Source: Alentia gelatinosa
Taxonomy: Eukaryota > Annelida > Polychaeta > Phyllodocida > Polynoidae
Assembly (NCBI GenBank): GCA_950022655.1
Contig: OX465583.1
Coordinates: forward strand, 71,311,152-71,375,151
DNA: 64,000 bases
Reading direction: 5' to 3'
Positions within the stretch are counted from its first letter, which is position 1, and the number at the start of each line of letters is the position of its first letter. Below, in pieces: positions 39,201 through 54,200 of the stretch. Under the pieces are notes generated by a model. That model was not told the origin of the DNA and did not search any database. It saw nothing but the letters and a program-made list of their open reading frames with translations. Made by a program: the position numbers and the translations under genes.

Positions 39201-42200
39201 GCTCGGTTATACCTTTTAAGACTAGATACACTGGACAAAACGTGAAATGTACACATTTGGCATTCAAATAAAACACCAAGAACCAGTTTTGTCTGGTAAA
39301 AATTGACAATATTTAAAAATCATCAGATGACCTGATGGCGCCACCGTAAATTGTCCGATATGCCTTTAACATAGCTATTGGTGGTTGGGACTTAACCTAC
39401 TATAATCTTCATAGTATTTCTACGGTTTTAACGTAACTCAATGTTAACCCGGTGTTTTAGGGACCGCTCGGTCCGCACGGACTGAGGGGAGACAAGGGCG
39501 ACATGGGCACACCTGGAACGATGGGTGTCAAGGGTGAGATAGGAGACCTCGGACTACCTGGTCCTCAGGTAAAACATTGCACCTGTCTGCATGAGAAGAA
39601 GCTAGAGACACTTGTAAGGCCACGCAAAAACACACATGAAGACCCTGTTCTGTACCTCGTACAAGGGTTATCGTTTAAGTTATCGCTAAGACAGTATCAG
39701 ACGTCCATAAGGTCGTCCGTAAGTGTTGAATAAAGTTGACCCACATCGTTCCTGGGTCTCGATGGCCTAGATAGAAAAAGGTCTGTATGAGCAATAGTTG
39801 TCTACCCCAGATTGTCCTCTTAGAAGCATTTACACTGGACGACTTTTTACAGGTCTTGTTGTAGGCAGTATTGCAGGGATCATTAATTAATGGTTACAGC
39901 ACTTGATCTGGAAACCAAAATGCATGTTGGCGGTAAACGTCCAGATCCCCCCAGGATAAATCAAACTTAGATAAAAACAGTAAAAGAACACCAAAATCAA
40001 AACAAATATTTCTGTGCATAAGGTGATATTGTGTGTTGGTCTCGCAGGGTGATCCAGGCCCTCCTGGGCTGCCTGGACTTGACGGTCTTGATGGTGGCGT
40101 GGGTCCCCATGGGCCTCCCGTAAGTGTATACAGAATATAAGTATGTTAGAACGAGTGTAAAGCCTGGCGTCCACCTACTACAAAAATCAAAATCGCGACA
40201 GAAGGTCACCTAATATCTGGGCAGTTGACCACGTTTGTGCAATTAGGCAATGAAAAAGAACCCTTATTATGCGTGGTGGATTGGCATGTCTAGACATATG
40301 TATATGATTTTGCACCTTACTGATATGTCTCAGATATTTGCTTTTTGTACCGGTGCCATATTGGTAGGTCTAAATTTCTATCGTAGTATGTGGACACCAG
40401 GCCTTATAGTGTGCATGATTCTAACCGGAATGCTGCGACAGATTATGAGCAACACAGGCTGTCTCACTATAGGCCGCACAACCATATTGGGGACTGATAA
40501 CTAGTTATTTTTGACTTGATATACAAAAATTATCTAAACTTAGGCTGTAAAAACGATACAGATTTGCAAAGGGTACCATATTTATCCAGAGATTATGGGC
40601 TTTATATATTTTGAATTTATTGAGATAATTTATCTGTTTTCATTTTTGATGTATTTTCTCAGAAACCTTGTTACAAATTGGGCAAAATGTTTGACTTCTA
40701 GAATTTGAATGAAGATTCCATAGAATTCCATATGGAAGCAAAATCAAAACCCAGTTTAATCAAGTAAAAGATTCTTTCGTAAATCATTTTGATACCTTAA
40801 TTTATTTTGCACTCATAGTAGAACTCAAAATGGATTTTTTTTTTATCAAAATAGAAAAGTACCAAAAAGCCCCTCTGCCATATGTCAAAGCACTGTCATG
40901 GTCGGCAGAAAATGAAGGAGAAAGGCTTGGTTGGAAATGATGCAATATTTTTATATTGTAATTTCAGAGTCTTTAGATATTTGATATACAAGATGATCTA
41001 TAAGATTCTTTAGGGAAACACTATTTGACACAGGATCCCACCAGTCACCCCACATAAGCGGACACTTTGGCCCAGACCGGAGGGTGTCCAAACGGGGGGT
41101 TCGACCGTATATATGTATATAGACAATAATCGATGGTTTTGTGGACAGGCGGCTGTAAACGACGAGGGATTGACGCGTAGTAATACACGAGCGCTAGCTC
41201 GTGTATTACGATGTCAACCTCGATTGGTTTACAGAGCCGCCTGTCCGCAAAAACATCGTTTGTTGCATTTATTATCCATCTTTTGAAATAAATTAATCCA
41301 AGTAATTGTCAAATTAAAGGGTAAACAATAGGGACTATTTCTTTGCTCAAAAGGAACTATTTTTCCCGTATACAATGGTTTTGAGGCTGTATACCACAGA
41401 TTAGAATCCGTATACCACAGTTATGGTTTATGCCAAGTTTTATACAATGGGACTTTGTATACAATGGATAATAAAATGTCAGTATTGTCGTGTCATAACC
41501 AATGGCATGTCATAGCTACATCACATCAATCACATATAATCCAAGCAGCATGTATGACCTTCACCAGAGAGATTAATCACCTTCAGCAGGATATATCAGT
41601 TGACCTTGTAGTGGTGTATCTGAGACATGTGACCTGTAATGGTAGACTTGAGTCCTTGTGGACATGTCTCTTTTCTTCACCGTTTGCGTGCAGAATGATC
41701 GCCCAGATGGCATGACACTGCTCCACTGCATGCTCCCAGCCTCAGTGCTGGTATTCACCGTGTATTATTTATATATGAACATTGCATGGTGTTTTGAATG
41801 CTCGCCCCTATTCTATTTGTTGTTTTTTGTCACGTTTAACGCTTGATATAATGAATCCAGGGAGGTGTTTTTAAAACTAAGAACGATAAAATAATTGACC
41901 TTATCGTTATCTTTGTCGCATTCTCGTTACCCAAAGTGATACATCTTTATGGAGGACGGTCTTACAAGACGATCAGGGAAATATCTTATATTCTTTAGTA
42001 TTTTAAAAGGTCACAAGTTTTACGATGTTTTAGGCCTGTTGCTAGGTGGGTTAAATCCTTCATTACAAAACGTCTTCCACTAAAACAGCAATTATGATAT
42101 AAACTGCAAAAGATTTCCTGGAATTCATAGGGTTATATCTAAAAGATGGAATGATACTCCAATCGTGGTCACTATTGCCTGAGGTTAGTTATAATCGCAA

Positions 42201-45200
42201 CCGTTCAGCCACTCGTCAGCGAGAAAGAACATCTAAAGCGATTTAGGAACATCGACTGATAACTTGTCCGCAACAACAAAAATCTCAAGTGGGGTTTCAC
42301 TAATTCTTGGCTGACCTTGGCCTAGCCACGCAACATCAACCAACTAGGGCCGACTCCATTAGGATGCCTCGCCTGAGACCATTCCTTTATCGCTGACAAA
42401 GGTACATTGATCGATGTTTCGAAATCGGTAGATGTGCCTTGGACTTTACAGTGTGTAATGGTCTTTATAGCAGTGTTTTCACATGAAAGATGGGTCCGGT
42501 GCAGCATGTGTGGCAGTTCCAGCAGACTCCGCACAAAGCAGGCCAAAATAAATAACTTCTCTCCGTGCTGAGCCAAGACGAAACTGTGCATTTGACTTAA
42601 GGCTATCAGAGATTGTTCGCAGCTCAGTGGATGGTGGGCCTTACTGTACTTGTATCAGCGATGTTGCCATCACACGTGCATGATTAAAGATTGCATGAAG
42701 CATGTATCACTTTCACTTGCTTTGAGTCCGTCAATCAATGTTATTTCAGTGTCTGGACCTGTTTTATCTCTCATCTACTGTTCTTAAGTGACATTTTAAC
42801 AGTTCGATTTATTAAAGTACCTCAACACTACCGTACATAGATTTGCTGGTACTCAAATCGTGTCATCTCCAGTTCTATAAAATACATTTTAAGCACAGAC
42901 CATCTGAGATACTACAAGCATGGTTTTTTTTTGAAAGAATGAATACATGCTCGTGTAATTAAAGAAGATTTGGGGTTCTGTGAAACACTGTCAAGACTGG
43001 TATTAAGAAACCAACAAGTTTTGGTCAAAGCCATCATTCACTACGAGTTTGATGCGGAGAGATATGAACAAGGCGACGGCCAAGTAAATATCACATAGCA
43101 TTCAAATGGGTTTGAGAACGATAACTTTGGCCAAAACAAGTTGCTTTCTGTATTTATCTCACCCGTGTACACATTAAAAGAATGAATGACACACAGGATA
43201 TAGACCATGGAGAATGGACTGCAATACTTGTAGAGGCATAGAGAACGAGTTCCCAGTGTTAAGCCTATGGGACAAAAATACCAGGGGTGAGATAAATATC
43301 TCGTATCATGCACCAGTCCCTTGATTCCACTCAGACTGCACGTGAAGTAAGTAAAACTTCTCTTTCATACTAGACTGGTCTGCTTATTAAGGTGGTGGCT
43401 AACCCTTGTCTGCCTCCTCTGTTCCCTTCCTGCCTCTAACAGGGTCCTACAGGAGCTAAAGGTATGGTAGGTGACATCGGAGCTCCAGGTCGGGACGGTA
43501 CAATGGGTCCTCCGGGCCTTCCAGGGCCACCGGTGAGTTCAATACTGACATTTCCATGGTTTTGTGGGTTTTTTGTTTCGTTCAAAGGCATTTCCTACAA
43601 TTCATGGTGGCGCCATCTGTCGATTCTTAGATAATGTCAATTGTCAGTAAAAACTGATTTTTTGGGAGTCATTCTAATTCTAAATGAGTAAGTTTAACTC
43701 TATTTCCATTATTGATACATAGGATTCAGTCTATATTGTAATCAGAATTCCAATATTTTCTAGTTTTTTTTTCAATTTCTTTATTGATCGGTGTGTTTGA
43801 TATGCTATAAAGTACATCATACTTCGTATAACATAATACGTGTTTATACGACTCAAATTATGCCATCGAACAGTACAAAAATAATATATTCTGAAGTGCA
43901 TATATATACCATCAATAAAGAGGCTTCAGTCGGGTGGACTGATTTTCCTGATCTAACCCTACACATACAAGTTTAAACTCATTTTTCAGACATGGCTCTT
44001 TACCTATTTTCCAAGGATATCTTTGCTTCCATTTTCATTCATCGGGAATCGTATAAATAACATTACTCCACGATTTTGGATGTTTGAACACTTATCAACT
44101 AAAAAGAGGGGTTCTTTATTGAGAAATAATTATGATTTAATTATAAAATTATTTTCTTCCTAACAGGGAGAACCTGGAATTCTAGAAGGAGGCAGCGGCG
44201 AAGGAGTAAGTAAAATAATTTTCATAGTTCTTAGAAGACAAATAAGATATAGTATTTATAAAATCATGATCTAGTTTTACTGATGATAGTGTCCTTAATT
44301 TCTTTTAAAATTACATTCTGGGCATATTCACTTTCATTGTTTTGTGTACTTCTTTCTTGCCTATGATCCTTTTACTATGGGAATGAATGGTGAATTGATG
44401 AATACTTAAACCATCTCCTTTAACTCCTTAGATTCCTGGCCCTCCAGGCCCACCAGGCCCAATGGTAAGACATGCATGAGAGCATGTCAGCGATCGTCTT
44501 TTCATCTCCTGTGATATGTATTTAGATCCCCAAATAGAAACGGTATGATTATACATAGACAATGATGGCTGGGTTTGTGTACGATTGGCTGTAATCTCCG
44601 AGTAGTTGACGCGTAGTAATGTCCGAGCAGCAGCGAGGATAGTACGTCATCAAATAAGGGGAGAGTACGATCATTCGTATACCAGTTGTTATTGTATTTA
44701 TTACCCGCCTACACGATTAATAACAAGAATGGACCATGTATCAACATATAGGAAAAAATAAAAAAAAAATAAAAAAAAAAAATTTATACGAAAATAGACG
44801 TCTTCACGCACTAATTCGCTATAGAGAATTCTAAGAGAAAACATATAGGATGTCTATACATTTCATAAGGCCAAAGCACTGTCAAGCATGGCAGTAATTT
44901 TATGTAAACTTCCAAAGAGTATGTAGTTCTCCATTACCCTATGTCCTAAACATGCAAAACAATATAATGCCTTTTATTCCCGATAATGAATTAGATCAAT
45001 ATTATCAATTCTAATTAAACAAAATTCCAGACATTGACGTTGAGTTTGATTTTAGTTGACCTCAAAATCTGTGGGGACTATTTCTGGAATCTTCTGACAT
45101 GCCAGAATCTCCGGATAGTAAATTGCAGGAGCTCTATACATTTCCAATGGAGACCTCGTAATAGGTGGATAATAAATGTAGATCCCCTACATTTCTACCT

Positions 45201-48200
45201 TTGTGTATGCTTACAGCATGTATCTTAATTTCGTATTTCAGTTCTTTTTAAGTGCATGTAAAGCATGGCACCCACCAACGCCGATTCTGGCGCCGATACG
45301 CCTTACGATTGACTTCCCGATTGATATCAGAATTTAATCGGGAAGTCAGACAAAATCGTAACAGTGTACCACACTTCTACGATTGACTCTGCGATAGAAA
45401 CTGATACACTATGATTGGCTTCCGATATGGCACGATAAAAGACGCCAATCGAAGGCCTTCCGATAAGCTCTGACATGTTGGTTTTTTGTAGCCTATCGAT
45501 GTGTATCAGCAGTTTATTTGATGGGAGACTCTCTCTTACGTGTGAAATACTAGCTGGAAAATAATTAAATTCCCCAGTTTGGTATTTTGTGTCATAAAAG
45601 TATGTCTTGGTGCACCCCTCTCATAAGATCTCACATTCTCTAAGTGGTATTCTGTATTCCAGTCCAAATAAAGCCACTAGGGTGCCAAGTACATAGTATT
45701 CCCGCTAGGTTGCATCATTGAGATTATAGGAATCTTCGGGTTGCATTGATGTACGTCTTTAGCATGGGAGGCAGGCCAGTGGATTCTCAAGGCTCTAAGC
45801 CTAGATTATTCAGAATTCTTCTCCCATGGATCGTAGTGAGAACCTTGCACAGAATACCGCTTAGACAGCGTGAGATCTTATGAGAAGGGTGCACCGTCAC
45901 CGCACCACACACCAGGTATCCATTTTGCATGTATCTTTAGACCTTTTTCTATAGCAAACTTCTTTTACCATATATCATTCCATACCTTATTGTCGTTATT
46001 TCATATGCGTTCTTTACATTTCTCTTACACATGTTTCACTGTCTTTTTTATATGGTCTTTCTTGTTGCTTCCATTTCTTTTGTTAATTTTTGATTGATTA
46101 ACTAACGAAAACTTGGTCTCTACATCCTAACTCAACATACTATTCTCAAAAAGAGTATTGTATTTTTCTACCTTATGCTCACAACATTTTAATACTGTTC
46201 TTTTTCCTCAAAGATTACTTTAGAGTCAATTGACTTCATGTATCCCCAAACATGCTATGAACGAAACATGGAATCAATGATAGTACTTAATGAATTTGTG
46301 GCTCAAAGACAAATCCTGGTAGTTATGTGATTTCTAAATTCTATTTATTTTTACAAATATCTCTGGATAATATATCAGCAAATAGAAAATGTAAAAAATG
46401 GTATGTCACGATGCTAACTTCTGAAGGAAAGCCATCTGAAAAATGTAAGTGCTTTACTATTGGTGTCTATGAGAAACTGCAATATTTTGACTTTGTTGCT
46501 AAATGACACTGATGTACTATTGCCATCTTCAAATAATTCTGGATTCTGATAGTTGGGAACATGTACAAATGAGAAATTCTAGAAAAACACGATGTCACCA
46601 TGTCAATTTTTATGGGAAGGCCATCTGAAGAAGGACATTGCTTATTTATTGGTGTCTATGTGAAACTGCTACACTTTCATGAAACCAGATGGTACCACCC
46701 GTGTTAGATTTAGTAGACACAGGGGGCACTGCGATACCTACCCGCATTTGTCTTTAATAGAATCCTCTAACCAGGTATAAAGCAAAGTAGATTTCTCTTT
46801 AATCTACCAGCATACAGACCAGCATAGTCCTAGCTACAAACAAAAAATATAAACACATCACTCCCACAAATAAAGTTAATAAGATTTTAAAATGCTGGAT
46901 TATCTTTTTTCCAGGGCCCGATGGGATTGCAAGGACCTCCCGGAATTAAGGTAAATTGACCCGCTCTCTACATCTGTCTTTGTTTAGAGGAATACGATTT
47001 TAATAGTGATATAAATAATGCATTAGATTTTTTTTTTAATCCTTAATATACTATTGTAATAAATGGTTTTCAGGATCTTGAATGCCCCCTGAATGTGACG
47101 GCGGGCGTTTGCGAGCAGATTATTGTGAAAATGATGAAGGAACTGAAAGCCGTAAGACTCTTAAACAGTCAGGCTTGATAAATAATAAGGCCACTTAAAA
47201 TAAAACTTGTTTCTCATCACCAAGCCATGAAAAATATGACGAGGATGTTTTTTTAGAGTTTTTTTTTTAAATATTTTTAAAATATTTTTGATCAAGGTTA
47301 ATCTTGTAAAAAAAAATCTTATAAAAACGTTTTTGCTGATGCGTGTGGTGAGGAGAAACATGTTTTGTGTTTTTTTTAGTGGTCTTCTAACCTGCCAGGT
47401 GCTATTTAGCTCAATGTCTAGCTCTAACCCCACAGTAACACTGAATCAATAACTAGTGGTGATGGGTACTTGGCTTTCTGGTTATGGACAGATCTAATCT
47501 TTAAACCATCCGAATCTTGGATTTGTTGCTCCTAGAAATGTGCGTTGCTCCAGTAATATCAGATCAGGTCGTGTGGTACCATTATTTCCATATTGTATTG
47601 CCACTTTTTACAACAGCACATTTTCAGTGACATAGGTGAAAGATCCATTAGATCTTAAGTTGAAGATAGATGGCGACATACTTATGATGCGATCTGCAAA
47701 GAATCTGAAGAGACGGTTTCGACCTCAGGTCGCTAATCTGTGATCCGCAAAACGTGGAGCAATGCCCCCCGCCCCCCTAGGCTCTTTCTATTTGAGGACA
47801 TATTTTTTCAATTTTTTGACAAGAATGTTGCAAACAGATCTGAAGCAGAGTCTGAATGATTCCATGGATTGATAAACCTCACAACAGAATGTATTCAGTC
47901 CTTTATGTTTAAAGGGACACTCTTTCCTTTCCTATATATCATTGACTTGTATTTAATATATTCTTAACCTTCCTTATTCTTGCGATCGTCCGACATCAGG
48001 GAGAAAGAGGCTATCAAGGCGTTAAGGGAGAACTGGTGAGAAATGCATGGTTACTCTACCTTGAGAGACCCAAAATAATTCAATATTGCCCATTTATCTT
48101 ACCCCTCGTATTTTTCCCCATAGACTTAATATTGGGAACTGGTACTCAATGCCTGCTGAGCATTAAGAAAAAAAATCAATAGGGAATTATGTCACAAGTA

Positions 48201-51200
48201 TTAGCTAATTAGTCTATGTGAGGGGTGAGATAAATTCAGAAACTTATTTAAGTTTAGGGTCAGAGCTTGATCCCATCTCGTTTTAATCGCTGTCATTCAT
48301 GCGGCTTCGCCTTGTGACTGACTATGCAATTCATACTTGATGTGATATAAGCTGTAACCGTAAACTTTCATAGGTTTTCTCTATAGAATATCTCTGACAG
48401 GACCAGTAATCATGATGCATGCATGATACAATGCTGATTATTATTCAGACTATAATTATAGGGTACTGTCAAGACCTTAATACCAAAATTGATAACGATT
48501 CGCTATCCAATTTACCATGACGTTAGCATAAAAAATATTGGACAGTAAAAAATACTTTATAAGTATGGCATGTGCAGCTAGTCTATTCTGCATGCATACA
48601 CATTGGAATATCCCTCAATACCAAAAAAGCACACTTCAACGTAGTACTTGACTTTATGTCAATTTCTAGGGACCCTTTGGTTACAAGGGCGATCAAGGAC
48701 CAATGGGACTACCAGTAAGTTCACCATGCATGGGCATTGACCTTAGAGTACCCTCTCCCCTTTCCCCATTATCACATTCCTACCACACCCCCGAAGAAGG
48801 CAGATGATAGCCTTGTCCAAGGCAGTCGTTCATTGTTAGTTCCATTCATCTTTACCGCGGGTGCGTTCGGAAACCACCGCGGACGTGTTCGGAAACCACC
48901 TCTACAACGTCCTTTCACCTGGAGTTAGTTTGACTTATGCACTTTTGCACACAAATATTATTAATATTCTGACCCCTAACACCATCTTTCTGTCATTATG
49001 ATTTCATCACTGAAACAAGAGTAGCACCTTGCTAGATTTGAAACTATCGTAAACAAAAGAATATGATATCTTAATGGTAACATTTGAATTCTTCAGCATA
49101 CGTAGATTGATCTGTCTTACATCTAGTCAACCGGGGGGCGTTTAATAATCTAGGATCGTAGAAAAAGACCCTTTTCTGTACCTCATACAAGGGTTATCGT
49201 TTAAAAGGTTTCAAGTTCGTTCGCTAAGATAGTCTTAGCCGTCCATAAGGCCATCCATAAGTGTTGAATAAGGTTGACCCACTTCGTCCCTGGGTCTCTT
49301 TGGCGTACAGAAAAAGGACTTCATGTACAAGCCTAGATTATTCAACGGGCCCCTGCAGTGTCCCCCGTCTTAGATTACGATGCATATCCATACGCTTAAG
49401 TTCCCATTTCATGTCAAAATGTAAAGGCTAGCCCCCACCTACCACGATTCTGGTCCCGATAGACCTTACGACTGCCTTCCCGACACCATACAGATTCTAA
49501 TCCGACATGTTGGAATTTTCGTAGACTGCCGTAGGGTATTGTAGCGGATTTGATGGGAAAATATCTCTTGCGGGTGATATAATTGGTGGAAAATTATGAA
49601 ATTCTGTAATTAGGTAAACCGCATACAGATATATGATCTGTGAAAATATGATATCCTTTGATTAAGTCTAAAGGTCTGAAAATAATAGTTTCAGATCGGA
49701 ATCATGATTATATCCGTTATATTTTTCAATTTGATTGTATTAGTGTCTGAAAAATAACTTCAAATTATGTTGTAAATACCTCTAAAAGATTATTTAGATT
49801 CTTTCAATATTTCCAAAATTATAATATTTTTTTATATTAAAACTCATCTTTATTGATACATAGATTGAATCGTGATCATGGTTTATGTTTTTGGTCCTCC
49901 AAAGGCGATTATATGGTCTACGATTTCCACCCATGCATATGTCCACGATTTGGAAGTATCAGGGACCTCCCGATAGGCCACGATTTGGGCATTTAAGGCG
50001 AGCGTCCACCAACCACGACAAGGCTACGACTAGAGCCGACAAGAAAGTTCCAATCGGTGCCTTGTCGCAGCCTTGTCGTGAGAAGAGGGGTTTTACGACA
50101 GTGTTGTCGGGGCGTGTCGTACATGTAGCTGGTTCCCGTAAAACAAAGGCGTCCATGGTCCCGACACACTACGACAGTGATATCGAGGAAACCACGACAC
50201 TCCACGACAAGGCTCCAGTCGTGGCAAAAATCGAACATGTTCGATTTTGTCGTAACCTTATCGGAAGGCCCCCGACAAGCCTCCTGTCGCAGCCTGTCAT
50301 GGGCTTGTCGTAGCCTCTTGTCGGGAACTAGAGTCCACCAGCCACGACAAGGCTACGACTGGCCTTCCAATCGTAGGTCTGTCGTGGACCTTGTCAGGAA
50401 CCCATTGTCGTAGCCTTGTCGTGGTTGGTGGACGCCCGCTTTTAAAATCACAGCCATTGGGAAGTATGTCGTAGACCATCGTGGTAGGTGGGGGCCGGCC
50501 CTTACTGTATTCGGTGTATTGTTCAGGTCCAAATCACACCATCCTGTATCTTATAGTCATTCTATGTCTAGACACGTTCCCCATTTGGATTGTTTTCCTG
50601 ATAAGTGGCGCAAACCTCCATACATCATTGTAGCTGTAGGAAAAACCTTTTCAAAGCGATTGTAAACATAGATGGCTTTGAAAGGTTATTGGAATAATGC
50701 TAGATGGTGTTGAATAGATCCTTAATACTACGTTAAGGATTAACCTCGACTCGATGTATAATCTTAAAGCCAATGGCAGAAGGATGAGTGAAAGACCGAA
50801 CCGAATCGGTTCTCGGAAATATGAGAATAACGTCACTGAGTGTGCTTTGTGGTTTTTCTTCTTGCACAAAATAGTAACTGACAAAGAAAATTGGAACAAT
50901 CCCAAACATGTTGCACAAAGTTTTCAATGCGTGTCTGCACATGTGTTCTATTCGACTGAAATCACCCGTATACAAAAAAATAAAAACAACAAACGTGGTC
51001 CAAGGCATGTCTCAAGTCTCCTGTATCAGCAGCTCTGTTGAGAAATTCCACTCATTATCAACTGAAAAGCACGCTGTATCTGCTATCAAAATCATGCATG
51101 CCAAAAGGATAATAAGGTAGCTAATAGTTAAAATCTTCGCACTGCTTTAAAATCTATCAGCAATCGCTACACGTAATATAAGCCAAATAAAGCTTGTACT

Positions 51201-54200
51201 TTGCCTCGTTTAGATCTAGGTTCGTGCTTTAATCCAGGGCCCTGTTTTTCAGTCACGACAACCATTCCGAACGACATCTTACAGGCGTCAGTGTCCTATA
51301 GACGTGATATCTTAGGTGATCTGCCAAAGATCTTAGGTCTAAGACACTTAGGGTGGTCTGAGGTGTGCTATAGTCACGATAATCTTAGGGTCACATGGTT
51401 GAAAATGTCTTGGAAAGTGTCATAGACCCAAGACAATTATTGACATGTTGTACCGAATTTGGAAATTCACTTCCCATAGGAAATAAGTCATGACACTTCA
51501 ACACGAGTAAGGGATACATATAACCTATAATCGTACCAAAAATGAAGAAGATTGACCACCCCGATCGGCCGATATTTGCGTATGAATTTCGTCATAGCAA
51601 ACGTCTGCTCTGGTGGCCAATGTACTGAAGTTCCAGTGTCAACAGCGGCGCTGCTCTGCAAAAGTTTCCCGTAGGTAGATCGAGCGGGGCAATGTGAACC
51701 GCAGTCAGTCAGACTGCAGCATGTCCCGTTGTCACTAGGGCCAAGGCGATCATCTGCAGCTGGCAAAGGGTTATCAATTTTCACCCACTTCCCGTAGGAG
51801 TTGAGCTACGAAACTTCAACACGAGCTTGGGGGGATATATAACCTATAATCGTCCCAATTATGATGAAGATCTGCTCTTCCGATCCGCTGATATAACCAA
51901 AACGGGTCCCGCGCTGAGACACTGTCTATAGTATACCGGCCATTTTGTGTCTTCCAAAATGTCTTACACTCGCGGGGATATCATAGGGTATCGTTGGGCG
52001 ATTTTGTCTTGACTGAAAAACAGGGCCTAGGGTTTTAAATCAGATATAGAGGAATGACTGCCTCTGCAGCCAGGTAATCAACAGAGCTGCCTGCACTAGT
52101 TTGGACGCACCATTAGTTGAGCACAGTGTGTGGAGTGAGCAGTGCACCGCAAGTCCACCAGGTGGCATCCTTGCACCGCTAAGCCACCAGATGGCGTCCC
52201 CGTCGCGGTGGGGACGCCCCCTAGTGGCTCTCCTCCGCACTACGATATTAACTTCGGTAACACTTTTTTTGCTTCCTGCTTTGATTCACATCACCATTGC
52301 ACTGCTATCTTGTCATGTCATGTAGGGAGCCACAGGCCCAGTGGGCAAGCCGGGACCAAGTTTACCAGGAAGCACAGGACTGCCTGTAAGTATCCATAGC
52401 AACGTGACGTCACAACATGGACGTCGGAGGACGCTGCCGGAAGGACGTTGCGCCTCAGTCGTACACCTTTCTGTCCCTCACCTTCATATGTCCTCCTTTT
52501 GAATTCTCCTGATTTCCCAACAAATTCTCAGGCAATATAGAATTTCTTCTTCTAAGTAAGAATGAGATTTTTTTTGAAGTTTTTCCTTTGCAGATCTATC
52601 TTCTTTGTAACTTTATCTTCCTTCCGAGTAACGAATTTAGTTGACCATGAATTAACGCTGATAACTATATTACGGTTAAGTCCTCTCATGAAGACCATCC
52701 TCAAGTAATAGTTATTGGAAAGACATGTGACCTATATTTTATTGAATTCATTATTAATAATGTAGTCTTGATTTCTTCTCAATTTTTAATTTCTCTCTTT
52801 ATCTGTCCTATATCTCTACTTTCCGTTTATCTTATTTGTAATAATTTTAAGTGGCTTTGTAGTATAATAGACTAATAATCAATATCTAAGCTCTCCAAAG
52901 TACGTAATGGCAAATGGCTAATGCTTAATGAAACTAGTAAAAATACAATCTGAGCTTCAAGCATACTTCTAGGAAGCACATTGGTAGTTAAATATGAGGT
53001 ATCTAGAAATAAGAAGAAACTGTCTGATGAATGGAGAAGCACCGTGTGCATGTAGTTAGTGCCATCTTGTAAAGCGCTATGGCTGATTAATCCATACCAG
53101 CTGAAGTCTGGATCGAGATGTAAGATTATTGTCAAGTAAAAAGGGATCTAAACACAGAGGTGCACACACTGTTACAGCCACTCCTGTCTTGATTAAGAGA
53201 ATTATACCAAAGCATTCATTTGAAGTTGTTTGTTCTATGTTTATGTATGAGGATATTTTCCTCTCTAGCTTGAGAATTTGCATATGAATATGTCCCTGTC
53301 TTTTTTTTAATTTTTAAAGGGACCTCCTGGCCCTTCAGGTCAGAAGGGAGAACATGGAGGACAAGGGGACACAGGGTCAATAGGACCAATGGTGAGTATG
53401 CTCATTTGCATCATTCATATTATAAAATCTAGAGGCCAAGACTAACTGGGTGTAGACCTTAAGATTAAGGGAGTAAGAACTCCGACACAGATGTACTATG
53501 CACTATTAGGAGTCAAGAACTTAACTGATTTATTGACAAGATGCTTATTCTTTTATACACACAGCAGGGGGCTGAAATGTCAGGCTTGGCATCTGTGAGC
53601 TCTGCGCTCTCATTGGCTGTTGGTACAACAGTCAATAAGGGATGACCAAATCTGTTCCGGTTGAATGCCTGTTCTGGTCTGTCGCACATGCCAGGAGGCT
53701 GCTCATGACACTGAACAACTCAAAGTGTCATTGGTAGAGCGTCCTTCCCCCATGTGGACTGACTAAGGATTAAAGCTGAGTGAAAATAGGGGTATTGTAC
53801 ATCATTCAAAGCATAGCAGTCGTACTGTAAACATCTGGAAGGAACAGACTAACCAAAATGATGACTGTTCCAATGCAGTCAATTTGTTCACTAATAAAAA
53901 AATCGTAATTTAGATGATTACTTTCTTTTCATAGAGACCAATATTACTTGGCCACGATAGGGATGTATAGACCGGAACTTTACAATATGATTCAGCCTCA
54001 CAGACTTTACAACATGCATGGTTATTCACTAAGTTTTCTTCTCTAGAATCTGCAAATAGTACCGTTATTAAAGTGTTGATGTTGGAAACGCTTGTTGCAA
54101 TACCCTTTCTTGTTTGACTAGGGATGTTATTCTTATGGTATCTTTAGATAGGTATGATCAAGTTCTGATTTACAAAAAGGAAGTACAGATCCCTGTTTGT

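Noticed and set aside
49885..50313. 142-residue open frame
   Set aside because: Lies over nested palindromic elements with repeated cgacaagg motifs; no domain.
53448..53770. Possible solo LTR (unique-looking GC-richer block)
   Set aside because: No flanking duplication or terminal TG/CA pair that I could confirm.
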